Shown here: piece by piece, positions 47,176 through 56,508 of the stretch
How positions within the stretch are numbered: position 1 is the first letter of the stretch
Layout of the letters: each line of letters starts with the position of its first letter
From: Terasakiispira papahanaumokuakeensis
Lineage (GTDB): Bacteria; Pseudomonadota; Gammaproteobacteria; Pseudomonadales; Halomonadaceae
Assembly (NCBI RefSeq): GCF_001709345.1
Contig: NZ_MDTQ01000001.1
Span: 2,803,980 to 2,867,979 of the forward strand
Direction of reading: 5' to 3'
Length of the DNA stretch: 64,000 nucleotides
Notes under the pieces: generated by a model
Databases searched by the model: none
Told to the model about the DNA's origin: nothing
Seen by the model: the letters and a program-made list of their open reading frames with translations, nothing else
Translations under genes and position numbers: made by a program

Positions 47176-47208
47176 CAAAAAAGCCCGGCTCTGAGCCGGG
47201 CTTTTTTA
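47176..47208 (+). terminator. Intrinsic terminator after maeB (can act both ways)
   Basis: AAGCCCGGCT and AGCCGGGCTT form a perfect 10-bp stem around CTG, with A on the left and TTTTTT on the right, 72 bases after the maeB stop. It could also end the mrcA transcript from the other strand. Confidence 0.9.
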
Positions 47209-47215
47209 TTGGAAA

Positions 47216-47247
47216 ACAACGCTATTGAAAGACAACGCTATTGAAAG
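47216..47247. repeat. 16-bp tandem repeat, two perfect copies
   Basis: ACAACGCTATTGAAAG occurs twice in direct tandem (47216-47231, 47232-47247), just after the maeB terminator and before the mrcA stop codon. Confidence 0.85.
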
Positions 47248-47300
47248 ACAGGCCGTTATCCAGAGGCATTCTGACCTGATAATCAATCGAGTGCAGTCAT

Positions 47301-49931
47301 TTAAAACAGTGACTCAGGGGCTGGTGCATCAGGTGCTCGACCCTCACCAGAATCCTCGCCACCGGTATCAATATCAAGGTTCGGCCCATGGCCCGCTTTA
47401 GGCACTCGCTCTGATTTAAACAATTCAAAAATAGCATCTTGCTGGCCAGGACGAGCTCTTTGCCCTGTTTCAGGGTCAATTTTCACTGTCACGATGCCAC
47501 TTGGACGCGCCATGCTTCGCTCAGGTCGACCCGCCAATGCTTCTTTCATAAAATCAATCCAAATCGGCAATGCGAGGCTTGCCCCATATTCGCCCGTGGT
47601 ATCGGGGTTATCAAACCCCGCCCACACCGTGACGGCCAAGTCACTGTTAAACCCAGAGAACCAAGTGTCACGCAGCTCATTGGTCGTGCCCGTCTTGCCA
47701 CGAATATCACCACGGTTTAGGGCCAATGCGCGGCGTCCAGTTCCTTTCTCGATCACATCACGCAAAATACTCTGCATGATATAAAGCGTGCGACTATCGA
47801 CCACCCTAGGTGCAATAGGATAATCCTGACCATCGAAGCGTAACGTTTTCTGATCGGGTTCACAGTTCCGGCACACTTGAGGCGGCAGTGCTCGATAGAC
47901 GACGTCATCATTGCTGTTTTCAATGCGAGAGATCAGATAAGGGCTGATGCGAAAACCACCATTGGCCATAATGGCATAGGCCCGTGCCATCGCCATGGGC
48001 GTGACATTAGCGCTTCCTAACGCCAGCGATAAATTGCGTGGCATTTTATCCGGATCAAACCCAAAACGGCCGATTAAGTCGATCGCTCTCGCCACCCCGA
48101 CATAATCAAGGACTCGGATCGACACAAGATTTCGAGAGGTATACAGCCCTTTTCTTAAGCGGGTTGGGCCAGCAAAGGTCCCGTTTGAGTTTTGCGGCCG
48201 CCATTGATCTTCAAGCTGCTGATCATCAAAGACAACGGGCGCATCATTAATCACCGTTGCCGCGGTATACCCCTTTTCCAAAGCTGCCAAGTAAATAAAA
48301 GGCTTGAAAATAGAACCCGCCTGACGCTCTGCCTGCTCAGCCCGATTATATTTACTCATATTGAAATCAAAGCCGCCGACCATGGCAGTCAAGGCCCCAT
48401 CTTCAGGCTTCATCGCCACAACGGCGCCTTGAATATCAGGCAACTGAGACAGCTGAACGACAGGAAATGGCTTAGGCTGATCACTGACTTGATCGCCCTT
48501 AAACACAGAGGACGGTAGCCGATAGTTTTGAGTCTCGGGCTCGTCCAAGGGTTTAATCCGAACCAAATCGCCTCGATTCAAAAACCGCCCAGCAGCAGGT
48601 GCATGAGGGATTTTCCAGTAGGCAGAGTGCAACTTACCGGCCCAATCAAACTGCTCTCGTGGAATCAGAGCCAAGGTGCCATCTTGCTGCAAGACAACAA
48701 TCAGATCATCCTCAGTATGCACCACAATCGCAGGTGCTAAGCCACCATAAAGCGGGGTTGAATCCAGCACTTTTAACCAATTGGAGACATTTTCGCCAAT
48801 CAAACCTTCCAAATGACGTGCTCGCTCATCTTCTAGCGCCTTTTCAACATCATCCAAACTAGTACGCGCATCTTTCAGCTCAGCTAACGCATCTTGGTCT
48901 AGCGTTTCTTGGGGGGGCTCAGGCGGAATACTTTCCTGTTCAACACCACGCCAACCGTGCTTCTGATCATAATTTTCCAACCCTCGCTGTAAAGATCTTT
49001 GGGCCAGGGCCTGATGCTCAGAGGTCACAGTGGTATAAACGCGCAAACCTCGCGTGTAAGCCGAAGGACCAAACTTCTCGACGGCAAAACTACGGGCCGC
49101 CTCAGCCACATAAGGCGCTTTCAGTTCAACTTCCTGGGCATGATAGGTGGCGGTAATGGGCTGCTTTACGGCTTCAGCATAAGCGGGCTGCTCAATCTCA
49201 CCCAACTCAAGCATACGAGATAAAATCCAGTTACGTCGAATCAAGGCACGGCGCGGGTTGGCTAACGGATTATAGGCTGAAGGCGCTTTAGGCAAGCCGG
49301 CAATCATCGCCAGCTGCGCCAGATCGAGTTCACCGATGGGCTTGCCATAGTAAACATCTGCTGCTGCAGCGATGCCATAAGCTCGATTGCCGAGATAGAT
49401 CTTATTGACATAAAGTTCCATGATCTGCTGCTTACTCAGCATTTGCTCCATGCGCAGAGAAAGCAGAATCTCGCGAATTTTACGTGTAAAAGTACGGTCC
49501 AATGTCAATAAGTAGTTACGCGCAACCTGCATGGTAATGGTCGAACCACCGGATTGAATATGTCCGGTACTGACCAACTGCCATGCCGCACGCAATAACC
49601 CCTTGGGATCGACCCCGTGATGGGAGAAAAAAGCAGAGTCTTCGGCCGCTAAAATCGCTTTAATATACGCCTCAGGAATCTCGTTATAATGAATTCGTTC
49701 TCGACGATGTTCACCAAATGAGGCGATGAGCTTATTGTCAGCACTGTAAACCCGTAGCGGGGTTTCCAGCTGCGTATTCAATAATTCATCCAGATCCTGT
49801 AACTGTGCGACTTCATCCTGCAAGCCGGGCCAGTAGTATAAGGCCACACCAAGAGCGCCAGCACTCATGGCAGCAAATAAGGCTAAGCCTGCCCAAAGCA
49901 GATAAGCGGTGCATCGTTTAAACCGTGCCAT
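47301..49931 (-). CDS. mrcA: Penicillin-binding protein 1A (bifunctional)
   Basis: PBP1A polymerises and cross-links peptidoglycan. The 876-residue protein has an N-terminal membrane anchor, the transglycosylase domain (AAEDSAFFSHHGVDP with the catalytic Glu, GGSTITMQVARN), an intervening OB-like domain, and the transpeptidase with the SxxK in AGSIFKPFIY, the SxN region and KTG in GKTGTTNE. The C-terminal 60 residues are polar. It is divergent from pilM across 389 bases, the usual arrangement in Pseudomonas-type bacteria. Confidence 0.96.
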   Translation of the reverse strand: MARFKRCTAYLLWAGLALFAAMSAGALGVALYYWPGLQDEVAQLQDLDELLNTQLETPLRVYSADNKLIASFGEHRRERIHYNEIPEAYIKAILAAEDSAFFSHHGVDPKGLLRAAWQLVSTGHIQSGGSTITMQVARNYLLTLDRTFTRKIREILLSLRMEQMLSKQQIMELYVNKIYLGNRAYGIAAAADVYYGKPIGELDLAQLAMIAGLPKAPSAYNPLANPRRALIRRNWILSRMLELGEIEQPAYAEAVKQPITATYHAQEVELKAPYVAEAARSFAVEKFGPSAYTRGLRVYTTVTSEHQALAQRSLQRGLENYDQKHGWRGVEQESIPPEPPQETLDQDALAELKDARTSLDDVEKALEDERARHLEGLIGENVSNWLKVLDSTPLYGGLAPAIVVHTEDDLIVVLQQDGTLALIPREQFDWAGKLHSAYWKIPHAPAAGRFLNRGDLVRIKPLDEPETQNYRLPSSVFKGDQVSDQPKPFPVVQLSQLPDIQGAVVAMKPEDGALTAMVGGFDFNMSKYNRAEQAERQAGSIFKPFIYLAALEKGYTAATVINDAPVVFDDQQLEDQWRPQNSNGTFAGPTRLRKGLYTSRNLVSIRVLDYVGVARAIDLIGRFGFDPDKMPRNLSLALGSANVTPMAMARAYAIMANGGFRISPYLISRIENSNDDVVYRALPPQVCRNCEPDQKTLRFDGQDYPIAPRVVDSRTLYIMQSILRDVIEKGTGRRALALNRGDIRGKTGTTNELRDTWFSGFNSDLAVTVWAGFDNPDTTGEYGASLALPIWIDFMKEALAGRPERSMARPSGIVTVKIDPETGQRARPGQQDAIFELFKSERVPKAGHGPNLDIDTGGEDSGEGRAPDAPAPESLF

Positions 49932-50320
49932 TGAGCTGGTTTCTCCTCGCTCCTGAGCTAAAGACGCAGGCCCGGCATATCCCGTAATCTGCGGCTGTAA
50001 TGATTGAAATCATGAGTGATCTTAATAGATGACCACAAAGTATTTCATTATAAATGACACATTCCCTTACGGTCTTGTGTCGGGTTATTACGACGTACGA
50101 CAGACAAACATACTGCCTTTGTGCTTATATCGATAGAGGGCAGGAAGCCCTTACAACATAAAATTGGCTAAAAGCCTGCCAGATGGGGTCTTACGCTTAA
50201 AAATAAAGGCTCAAACGGGGCCTAACAACAGACACAAAATCGTCACAGCGCGACCTTCCCCCCAATCTGGCCGATAGATATGGCTTTTTGCTTCAACCCA
50301 TCACTGACAAGGATGCCGTG
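49932..50320. other. Divergent intergenic region between mrcA and pilM
   Basis: About 390 bases that should hold the mrcA and pilM promoters. No clear -35/-10 pair, operator, inverted repeat or small gene was recognised. Confidence 0.5.
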
Positions 50321-51436
50321 ATGCGAAGTAGATACCGTCTATTTGCACCAAGCCCCTTATGGGGCATATCGCTGTCGTCGAGCCAGCAACTCGATATCAC
50401 ATCGTTGAAGGGACCATGGTATAAGCCCACCCCTCAAATTCAATGCGAAATTGTCAGTGCCTCAGATTCAGCTCCATTCCCTGATCCTCAGGCCATTTCA
50501 TTTATCGCGAAATCACTACAGCAAAGGGTTCAAAGCCATAGCCGCCGAAAAAAACCCAAGGTTATCGCTGCGGTCCCTAGTGCTCAGGTGATCAGCCAAT
50601 CTCATCGCCTACAAGACCTCAGTTTATGTGCCGAAACGCCCGAAGCCCGTCAAGCGCAAGCGGCTTATATTCACCAGCTTGCACTTCAACACTGGCCTTC
50701 TGATGCGATCGATATGGCACTGGATTATCGTTGCAGCCCAGTGCAATCAGATCAAACAGTCATTATCGAATGGGTCGCCTGTCATCAAAAGTGGATTCAG
50801 GCCTGGGATAAAACCATCATTCAGGCAGGACTATCTCCTTATCGCATTGAGCCAGAACACCAAGCTTGGTGGCGGGTTTTACGCGCTGGCGAAGCGGCCG
50901 AGTTAGCGAACAGTTCATGTTCCACAAGCGCTTTAGATGCTCAAAGCACTTCACACGCTCACAGTACATCGCATGTCCAAAGCCCATCGGCACTAATGGC
51001 CTCACCCTTCACACACCATCCAGATTCAAGCATCACGTCCAATTCAAGCGAGATCTCAAACAACAACAGCAGTACGATCCCTCATACGCCAGCCGTTATG
51101 GCATTACTGTGCTGTGAACACGATCAGCTCATTTTAACGGTTTGGTTAGGCCCCCATTGCCTTTACCGTCACCACAACTCACTCACCGCTGACGCCACAA
51201 GCGCCGAGCGTCTTGAAACACTAGCCCAGCATCTACAGCGCGCCCGAGTCAGCATTGGCGTCACGCATTGGTCTCGCTGCTATCTGAGCAGTGACCTGCC
51301 CTTTGAGGAGGCCAACATCACTTGGCTTGAAGCGACCACAGGGCTGACACTCTTGCCTCTGCCTTTTGGCCTAGAAGGAATGGCGACATTAACCGCCTGG
51401 GGGCTTGCACTCGCGGAGATGGCAGCCCATGCATGA
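50321..51436 (+). CDS. pilM: PilM/HofM-like pilus inner-membrane assembly protein
   Basis: PilM is a cytoplasmic actin-like protein that links PilN to the pilus machine. This 371-residue version is divergent and closer to HofM: LWGISLSSSQQLDI at the start, AAVPSAQVISQSHRL, AAYIHQLALQHWP and a C-terminal LPLPFGLEGMATLTAWGLAL. A Ser/His/Thr-rich insertion (about residues 200 to 260) separates the halves. The typical glycine-rich nucleotide loops are weak, so ATP binding is uncertain. The identity rests mainly on position and the C-terminus. A TTG at 50288 and GTG at 50318 are alternative starts. It overlaps pilN by eight bases. Confidence 0.78.
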   Translation: MRSRYRLFAPSPLWGISLSSSQQLDITSLKGPWYKPTPQIQCEIVSASDSAPFPDPQAISFIAKSLQQRVQSHSRRKKPKVIAAVPSAQVISQSHRLQDLSLCAETPEARQAQAAYIHQLALQHWPSDAIDMALDYRCSPVQSDQTVIIEWVACHQKWIQAWDKTIIQAGLSPYRIEPEHQAWWRVLRAGEAAELANSSCSTSALDAQSTSHAHSTSHVQSPSALMASPFTHHPDSSITSNSSEISNNNSSTIPHTPAVMALLCCEHDQLILTVWLGPHCLYRHHNSLTADATSAERLETLAQHLQRARVSIGVTHWSRCYLSSDLPFEEANITWLEATTGLTLLPLPFGLEGMATLTAWGLALAEMAAHA

Positions 51437-51947
51437 ATTTAATTTACGACCATGGCGCATGCTGCAAAGGCGCAGACAATCCCGACAACTGCTGATCCGT
51501 TTACTCTTAATCAGCGCCGCCACCCTCACCTTCATGATTAGCCTTGTGGGCTACTTGGATCAGCAAACGCAACAACTGCAGGCGGAAAACCAATACAGAC
51601 AACAGCAAATACAGCATCGACAAACAGGGCTTAAGCAACACCAAACGCTGACATCAGATCAACAGGCCCTTTGGAGCCAGATTCAGCAAGACCGCGACTA
51701 TGTAGTGAGATTGTTGGCCAAGCTCAACCCACCGCAAAATAGTGGTGAGCCCAGCAAGCTAGATGATATCCAACTGACCCAGATTCAATGGCAGCCACCT
51801 CGCCTAAAACTACTGGGCCAATACCGCTCATCAGAGGCCTTCCAACAATGGCTGAAAGCACTACAAGGGGCGCCTCTACCTTGGGTTTTACAAGCTCAAA
51901 AGCGCGACGACCATCACTTTAGCTTAGAGCTCACTCGCCATGACTGA
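51429..51947 (+). CDS. pilN: PilN-like pilus assembly protein
   Basis: A bitopic inner membrane protein of 172 residues. It starts MHEFNLRPWRMLQRRR, the PilN motif INLLPWR in altered form, which binds PilM. A membrane segment (LLIRLLLISAATLTFMI) and a periplasmic coiled coil rich in Gln follow, then a ferredoxin-like part. GGAG lies upstream within pilM. It overlaps pilM by eight and the pilOP gene by eight bases. Confidence 0.85.
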   Translation: MHEFNLRPWRMLQRRRQSRQLLIRLLLISAATLTFMISLVGYLDQQTQQLQAENQYRQQQIQHRQTGLKQHQTLTSDQQALWSQIQQDRDYVVRLLAKLNPPQNSGEPSKLDDIQLTQIQWQPPRLKLLGQYRSSEAFQQWLKALQGAPLPWVLQAQKRDDHHFSLELTRHD

Positions 51948-53169
51948 CGATCAAAGTACAGTATCAGGCCTCAAGCATTCGCTTATGAAGCGTCATGAAC
52001 GCGATAAAGTTATGGTGCTCGATAAGCTCCGGCAGATCCCCGACATCATCAAGGCTTGGTGGCGACAAGAATGGCAGGCCATACAGCAACTGCGCCGAGA
52101 AGACTGGCGGCTTGCTGAAGCAGGACAATGGCCAGAGCTACTCAAGGTGCTGCTGACGATCATCTGTCAGATAGGGCTCTTGTGGCTGGGGTATCATTAC
52201 CTTTTAGCGTCTAGACTCGACAGCTGGCAACACATGCAGCAACGTCACCAGCAGTTATCCGAGCAATGGCAGGCGTTATCTCAACAGTCACAAGATGGCT
52301 CAATGGCACACCCCTTAAGCACGCTCGCGCCAAATGAGTCAGGGGGAGTATCCCACCACAGTACACTCAACACCGATGAAAGCCTTGGCATGGCATCTGC
52401 TCAAGTCCCGCAATGGACACAGCTGTTGGAGCACCACTTCAACCAAGCCGAGATCAAATTAACCGCCTTTTCCTTGGCACACCCCCAACGCTATGCGGAT
52501 TGGCAAGCTCAACCCTTTCAGTTGCAGCTCATTGGTCATTATAGTGATTTGGCCCAAAGCCTCGGGCAACTTAGCGCAATTACACCGCTTTTGACTTGGC
52601 ATGATTTCACCCTACAACCCGCGCTAGAAGACACCAACGATTCACCAGAATTAGCACATCGGCCCGATCTCAGCATGACGATTCATGGTCGTTTACTGCT
52701 TTCCACACAAGAAGAGAATGACCCAAGCCCACAACCTCATAAGCAAGCTGAATGGCATGCTTTAGAAGGCAAAGCCCTCACAACACACTATCAATTTCCG
52801 GGGGATCCAAATCGTTCGCCCATGTCGCCTTTAGAGACAGCCAAGCGAGTCTCTCCGCCCACCACTCCCAAGACAGAGACAACCAAGACCGAAACACGGG
52901 CATCACCGCCCCCCTTGGGCACAGATTCCCCTAAAGCGCCACCGTTAACGGCGCCAGCACTCAAGATTGCGGGGGTCATTCAATACCAGCGGCAACACCG
53001 AGCCTTGGTTCAAACAACCGATCAGCCATGGCTTTGGGTTCAGCCTGGGGATGCAGTGGCAGGTGGTTATATCAGCAACATCACAATGAATGAATTAATC
53101 TGGACGGAGTCACTCAAGGATGAGACGACACAGCACCATTATGACGTTAAGGCCACGGGCCCCCAATGA
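51940..53169 (+). CDS. Fused PilO-PilP pilus assembly protein
   Basis: A 409-residue protein that combines two pilus proteins usually encoded separately. The first 270 residues are PilO-like: a membrane segment (LKVLLTIICQIGLLWLGY), a coiled coil and a ferredoxin-like periplasmic domain (PFQLQLIGHYSDLAQSLGQL). A Pro/Thr-rich linker (about 285 to 345) follows, then a PilP-type beta domain: PALKIAGVIQYQRQHRALVQ, with WLWVQPGDAVAGGYISNI. PilP is normally an outer-membrane-facing lipoprotein with its own signal; here it is tethered by the PilO helix instead. The frame is unbroken across the join. It overlaps pilN and pilQ. Confidence 0.8.
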   Translation: MTDDQSTVSGLKHSLMKRHERDKVMVLDKLRQIPDIIKAWWRQEWQAIQQLRREDWRLAEAGQWPELLKVLLTIICQIGLLWLGYHYLLASRLDSWQHMQQRHQQLSEQWQALSQQSQDGSMAHPLSTLAPNESGGVSHHSTLNTDESLGMASAQVPQWTQLLEHHFNQAEIKLTAFSLAHPQRYADWQAQPFQLQLIGHYSDLAQSLGQLSAITPLLTWHDFTLQPALEDTNDSPELAHRPDLSMTIHGRLLLSTQEENDPSPQPHKQAEWHALEGKALTTHYQFPGDPNRSPMSPLETAKRVSPPTTPKTETTKTETRASPPPLGTDSPKAPPLTAPALKIAGVIQYQRQHRALVQTTDQPWLWVQPGDAVAGGYISNITMNELIWTESLKDETTQHHYDVKATGPQ

Positions 53170-54673
53170 TGACACTCGCGACTTAGTCAACCGATGGCGG
53201 AAAAATACTCATAATCAAAGCGCTAGTCATTCGATCCTCATTTTTCTGGCGATCTTTTTAGCGATCTGCACGGCCTCACATGCAACCGCTAGAGAGATCC
53301 CCGCGGCCGTTCACCCAAGTGGACACCTTCCCCAAGAGCGCCAAGACGCACCGGCAACGCGTCACAACGAGCACAACGTCAGTATGCATTTCAGTAATGT
53401 CGAGATCACCCAACTATTACAGCAACTGGCCCGCATGACGGGGCTGAATCTTGTGATGGGGGCGGGCGTAAAGGGCAAGGCAAGTCTTCATCTTCAAGAT
53501 GTCCCTTGGCAAGAAGCACTGGAAAGTATCATTCAGAGTCAAGGTCTGGCTTATCGGTTACACGGACAAGTCCTCATGATTGCTCATCCCGACACGATTG
53601 CAGCCCTACAAACACAAACATTGCGCGCCCAGCGAGAAGCAGAACAACAAAGGCCGTTACGCACGGCCCACTTCCGAACTCACTACCTGGATGTCATGAG
53701 GTTAGTCAAAGCGCTTGGCAATGAGTCTCCTTCTGGCGATCAAGTCACTCACGCTCAATATCCCATTTTATCGGCTCGCGGGCATTTACTCGCGGATGAA
53801 CGCACCAACACGTTAATTGTCCGTGACACAGCGGTTCATATCGCAGCCGTTGCAGATTTGATTGAACGTCTAGACATTCCAGTACGGCAAGTCATGATTG
53901 AAGCCCGTATCGTGATCGCACGGCAAAACTTTACTGAAGATTTAGGCGTTCGTTGGCGCGGAATGGGCCGCTATAGCCAACAGCCAGACTTTGCACTGGG
54001 TCAAGCCGATGGTTTAGACGTGTTGCTACCGAGTAGTGCTAACACCCCCGGTGTCGGACAAATGGCGTTTGGCTATATCGGTCGCCACATTGCAATTGAT
54101 CTAGAGCTGAATGCGTTGGAAGCTCAAGGTTATGGTGAAATCATCTCACAGCCAAAGCTGATCACCTCAAACCGCACCGAGGCGGTCATCCGCTCCGGTC
54201 AACAGCTGCCTTACACCAGCCTGGACAGTGACGGCAACGAACAAGTGGAATTCAAAGATGCCGTGCTGGCCCTGCAAGTCACCCCAGAAATCACTCGCGA
54301 CGATAAGATTCTCATGCAGCTCAAAATCAATAAAGATGCTCGTGGAGAACTGACACGTAACGGTAATTTTGCGATTGAAACTAACGCCATTGAAACCCAA
54401 GTATTGGTTAACGATAGCGAAACGCTGGTCATTGGCGGTATCTTATCGTCAGAAGATATGGAAACATTGTCAAAAATCCCGGTTTTGGGTGACATTCCTT
54501 GGTTAGGGGCGCTGTTTAGACATTCCGCCCAAAGCCGAGAAAAAGTAGAATTACTGGTATTTATAACACCACGCCTGTTAAGAACGGATGAACAGGCAGG
54601 TTTAGCGGGCGAGTTCGCGGATGACACAAGCCATACCCAATATCTTTCTTATCGGTCCAATGGGGGCAGGTAA
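53120..54673 (+). CDS. pilQ: Short PilQ/HofQ-type secretin
   Basis: The outer-membrane secretin pore for the pilus or DNA-uptake fibre. The 517-residue protein has an internal hydrophobic signal segment ([20 protein letters not shown]), a secretin/TonB-like N0 domain ([20 protein letters not shown]), N1 and the secretin barrel: [22 protein letters not shown], then [14 protein letters not shown] and [15 protein letters not shown]-like [15 protein letters not shown]. It lacks the N-terminal AMIN domains of full PilQ (about 700 residues), so it is HofQ-like. The start at 53120 overlaps the pilOP gene; a shorter start at 53141 is possible. Confidence 0.88.
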   Translation: MRRHSTIMTLRPRAPNDDTRDLVNRWRKNTHNQSASHSILIFLAIFLAICTASHATAREIPAAVHPSGHLPQERQDAPATRHNEHNVSMHFSNVEITQLLQQLARMTGLNLVMGAGVKGKASLHLQDVPWQEALESIIQSQGLAYRLHGQVLMIAHPDTIAALQTQTLRAQREAEQQRPLRTAHFRTHYLDVMRLVKALGNESPSGDQVTHAQYPILSARGHLLADERTNTLIVRDTAVHIAAVADLIERLDIPVRQVMIEARIVIARQNFTEDLGVRWRGMGRYSQQPDFALGQADGLDVLLPSSANTPGVGQMAFGYIGRHIAIDLELNALEAQGYGEIISQPKLITSNRTEAVIRSGQQLPYTSLDSDGNEQVEFKDAVLALQVTPEITRDDKILMQLKINKDARGELTRNGNFAIETNAIETQVLVNDSETLVIGGILSSEDMETLSKIPVLGDIPWLGALFRHSAQSREKVELLVFITPRLLRTDEQAGLAGEFADDTSHTQYLSYRSNGGR

Positions 54674-55187
54674 AAGCACAATCGGCCGACTGCTGGCGCA
54701 GACGCTAAAACGCCCTTTTATTGATAGCGACCATGAGATCGAGCGTCGCTGCGGTGCCGATATCCCCTGGATTTTTGATATTGAAGGTGAAATCGGCTTT
54801 CGAGACCGTGAGAGCGCCATTATTGACGAGCTGACGCAACGACAAGGCGTCGTACTGGCCACCGGTGGTGGCGCTATCTTACGCCCAGAAAATAGGCACC
54901 ACCTCCACCAAAGAGGTTTAGTGATTCTATTAGACGTCACGGTACGCCAGCAACTTGAACGCACCCGGCGGGATCAAAGTCGTCCATTACTGCAAACCGA
55001 AAACCCTCGTGCACGCCTAGAGGGTTTGCGCAAAGAGCGTAATCCGCTATATCGCAAAACAGCGCACCTGATTCTGCAAACAGATCGTCGGCCACCCCGC
55101 CAAGTGATGCTGGATCTACGCCAGCGAATTCAACAGCACTTGAACCAGACAACAGCGACAATCGTGACCGCTCATGGAGCTTCTTGA
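54621..55187 (+). CDS. aroK: Shikimate kinase AroK
   Basis: AroK phosphorylates shikimate. The 188-residue protein has the Walker A motif [31 protein letters not shown] with the substrate-binding Asp and Arg, ATGGGAIL, and RNPLYRKTA. It overlaps pilQ by 53 bases in another frame, a long overlap that couples the genes. Only one base of the stop overlaps the aroB start. Confidence 0.96.
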   Translation: MTQAIPNIFLIGPMGAGKSTIGRLLAQTLKRPFIDSDHEIERRCGADIPWIFDIEGEIGFRDRESAIIDELTQRQGVVLATGGGAILRPENRHHLHQRGLVILLDVTVRQQLERTRRDQSRPLLQTENPRARLEGLRKERNPLYRKTAHLILQTDRRPPRQVMLDLRQRIQQHLNQTTATIVTAHGAS

Positions 55188-56293
55188 TGCAAACGCTTAA
55201 CGTCGATCTTGGTGATCGTAGTTACCCCATTCATATTGGCCCGGCACTGCTTGACCGGGATGACCTGATTCGCCCTCATATTACCGGTCGGCAGGTCATG
55301 ATCGTCACCAATGACACCGTCGCGCCGCTCTATCGGCAGCAATTGGAAACCACTTTGGCGCGTATTGAAGGCCTTGAAGTGATTACGCTGATACTGCCTG
55401 ACGGCGAAGCGTATAAAAATCTGCAACATCTCGAACGCATCTGGACAGGACTACTAGAAGCGCGTTTTAGCCGAACAGCCACCCTCATTGCATTGGGCGG
55501 CGGCGTGATCGGCGATATGACCGGATTTGCCGCAGCGACCTATCAGCGCGGCATCCCCTTTATTCAGATACCCACGACATTGCTCTCCCAGGTGGATTCT
55601 TCTGTCGGTGGAAAAACCGGCGTCAACCACCCGTTAGGCAAAAATATGATTGGGGCTTTTCATCAGCCGCAGCTGGTACTGGCGGATACCGACACCCTCA
55701 GTACGCTACCTCAGCGAGAGCTGTCTGCAGGCATGGCCGAAGTCATCAAGTATGGATTGCTTGGCGACCTGGAATTTCTGAGTTGGCTGGAAGCGCACAT
55801 GGAAGCGCTTATGGCCCGTGACGCCACCTTACTGACCGAAGCCATTCTTCAATCATGTGCTTGTAAAGCTCGACTGGTTGCAGAAGATGAGAGAGAAGGC
55901 GGCGTTCGAGCCTTACTCAATCTCGGCCACACTTTTGGTCACGCCATTGAAACCGAAATGGGCTATGGCTGCTGGTTACATGGTGAAGCTGTCGGTAGTG
56001 GCATGTATTTGGCGACAGTCGCCTCGCAACGTATGGGATGGTTAGATCAAGCGGATGTCCTGCGAGTCGCCACTTTGCTGGAGCGGGCCCACTTACCCAC
56101 ACATCCACCCGAAAATATGACGCCTAAAGCCTTCTTAAAACATATGGCAGTGGATAAGAAAAATATTGATGGGCACCTTCGGCTGGTTTTGCTAAAACCA
56201 TTAGGGCAGGCAGTGCTCACCACAGCGATGCCTCAAGCAGAATTGGAACAAATGCTCACTACGGAGTGTCAATCAGGTCAAGCATTAAGCTGA
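55187..56293 (+). CDS. aroB: 3-dehydroquinate synthase AroB
   Basis: AroB converts DAHP, the product of the DAHP synthase at 24.4 kb, to 3-dehydroquinate, using NAD and zinc. The 368-residue protein has the NAD-binding [37 protein letters not shown], and zinc ligands in the GHTFGHAIE and WLHGEAVG region. GGAG lies seven bases before the ATG. The aroK-aroB pair is followed after 215 bases by damX. Confidence 0.97.
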   Translation: MQTLNVDLGDRSYPIHIGPALLDRDDLIRPHITGRQVMIVTNDTVAPLYRQQLETTLARIEGLEVITLILPDGEAYKNLQHLERIWTGLLEARFSRTATLIALGGGVIGDMTGFAAATYQRGIPFIQIPTTLLSQVDSSVGGKTGVNHPLGKNMIGAFHQPQLVLADTDTLSTLPQRELSAGMAEVIKYGLLGDLEFLSWLEAHMEALMARDATLLTEAILQSCACKARLVAEDEREGGVRALLNLGHTFGHAIETEMGYGCWLHGEAVGSGMYLATVASQRMGWLDQADVLRVATLLERAHLPTHPPENMTPKAFLKHMAVDKKNIDGHLRLVLLKPLGQAVLTTAMPQAELEQMLTTECQSGQALS

Positions 56294-56508
56294 GAGTATG
56301 TACTCACTATCGTCCAATGCTCTTCGATGATGAATGCGTTATGATCGCCATCTATTGAACGAATGCTACTGAAAGCACACCACAATGACGCATTGATATG
56401 CAAAATAATGACAGCCACTCACAATGTCGTACTTGAGTATTTGTTAAACTACCCAAGCCAGACTCAACTGAGTCCACAACGTCTTAACCGATGATGGAGC
56501 AAGGCGGC

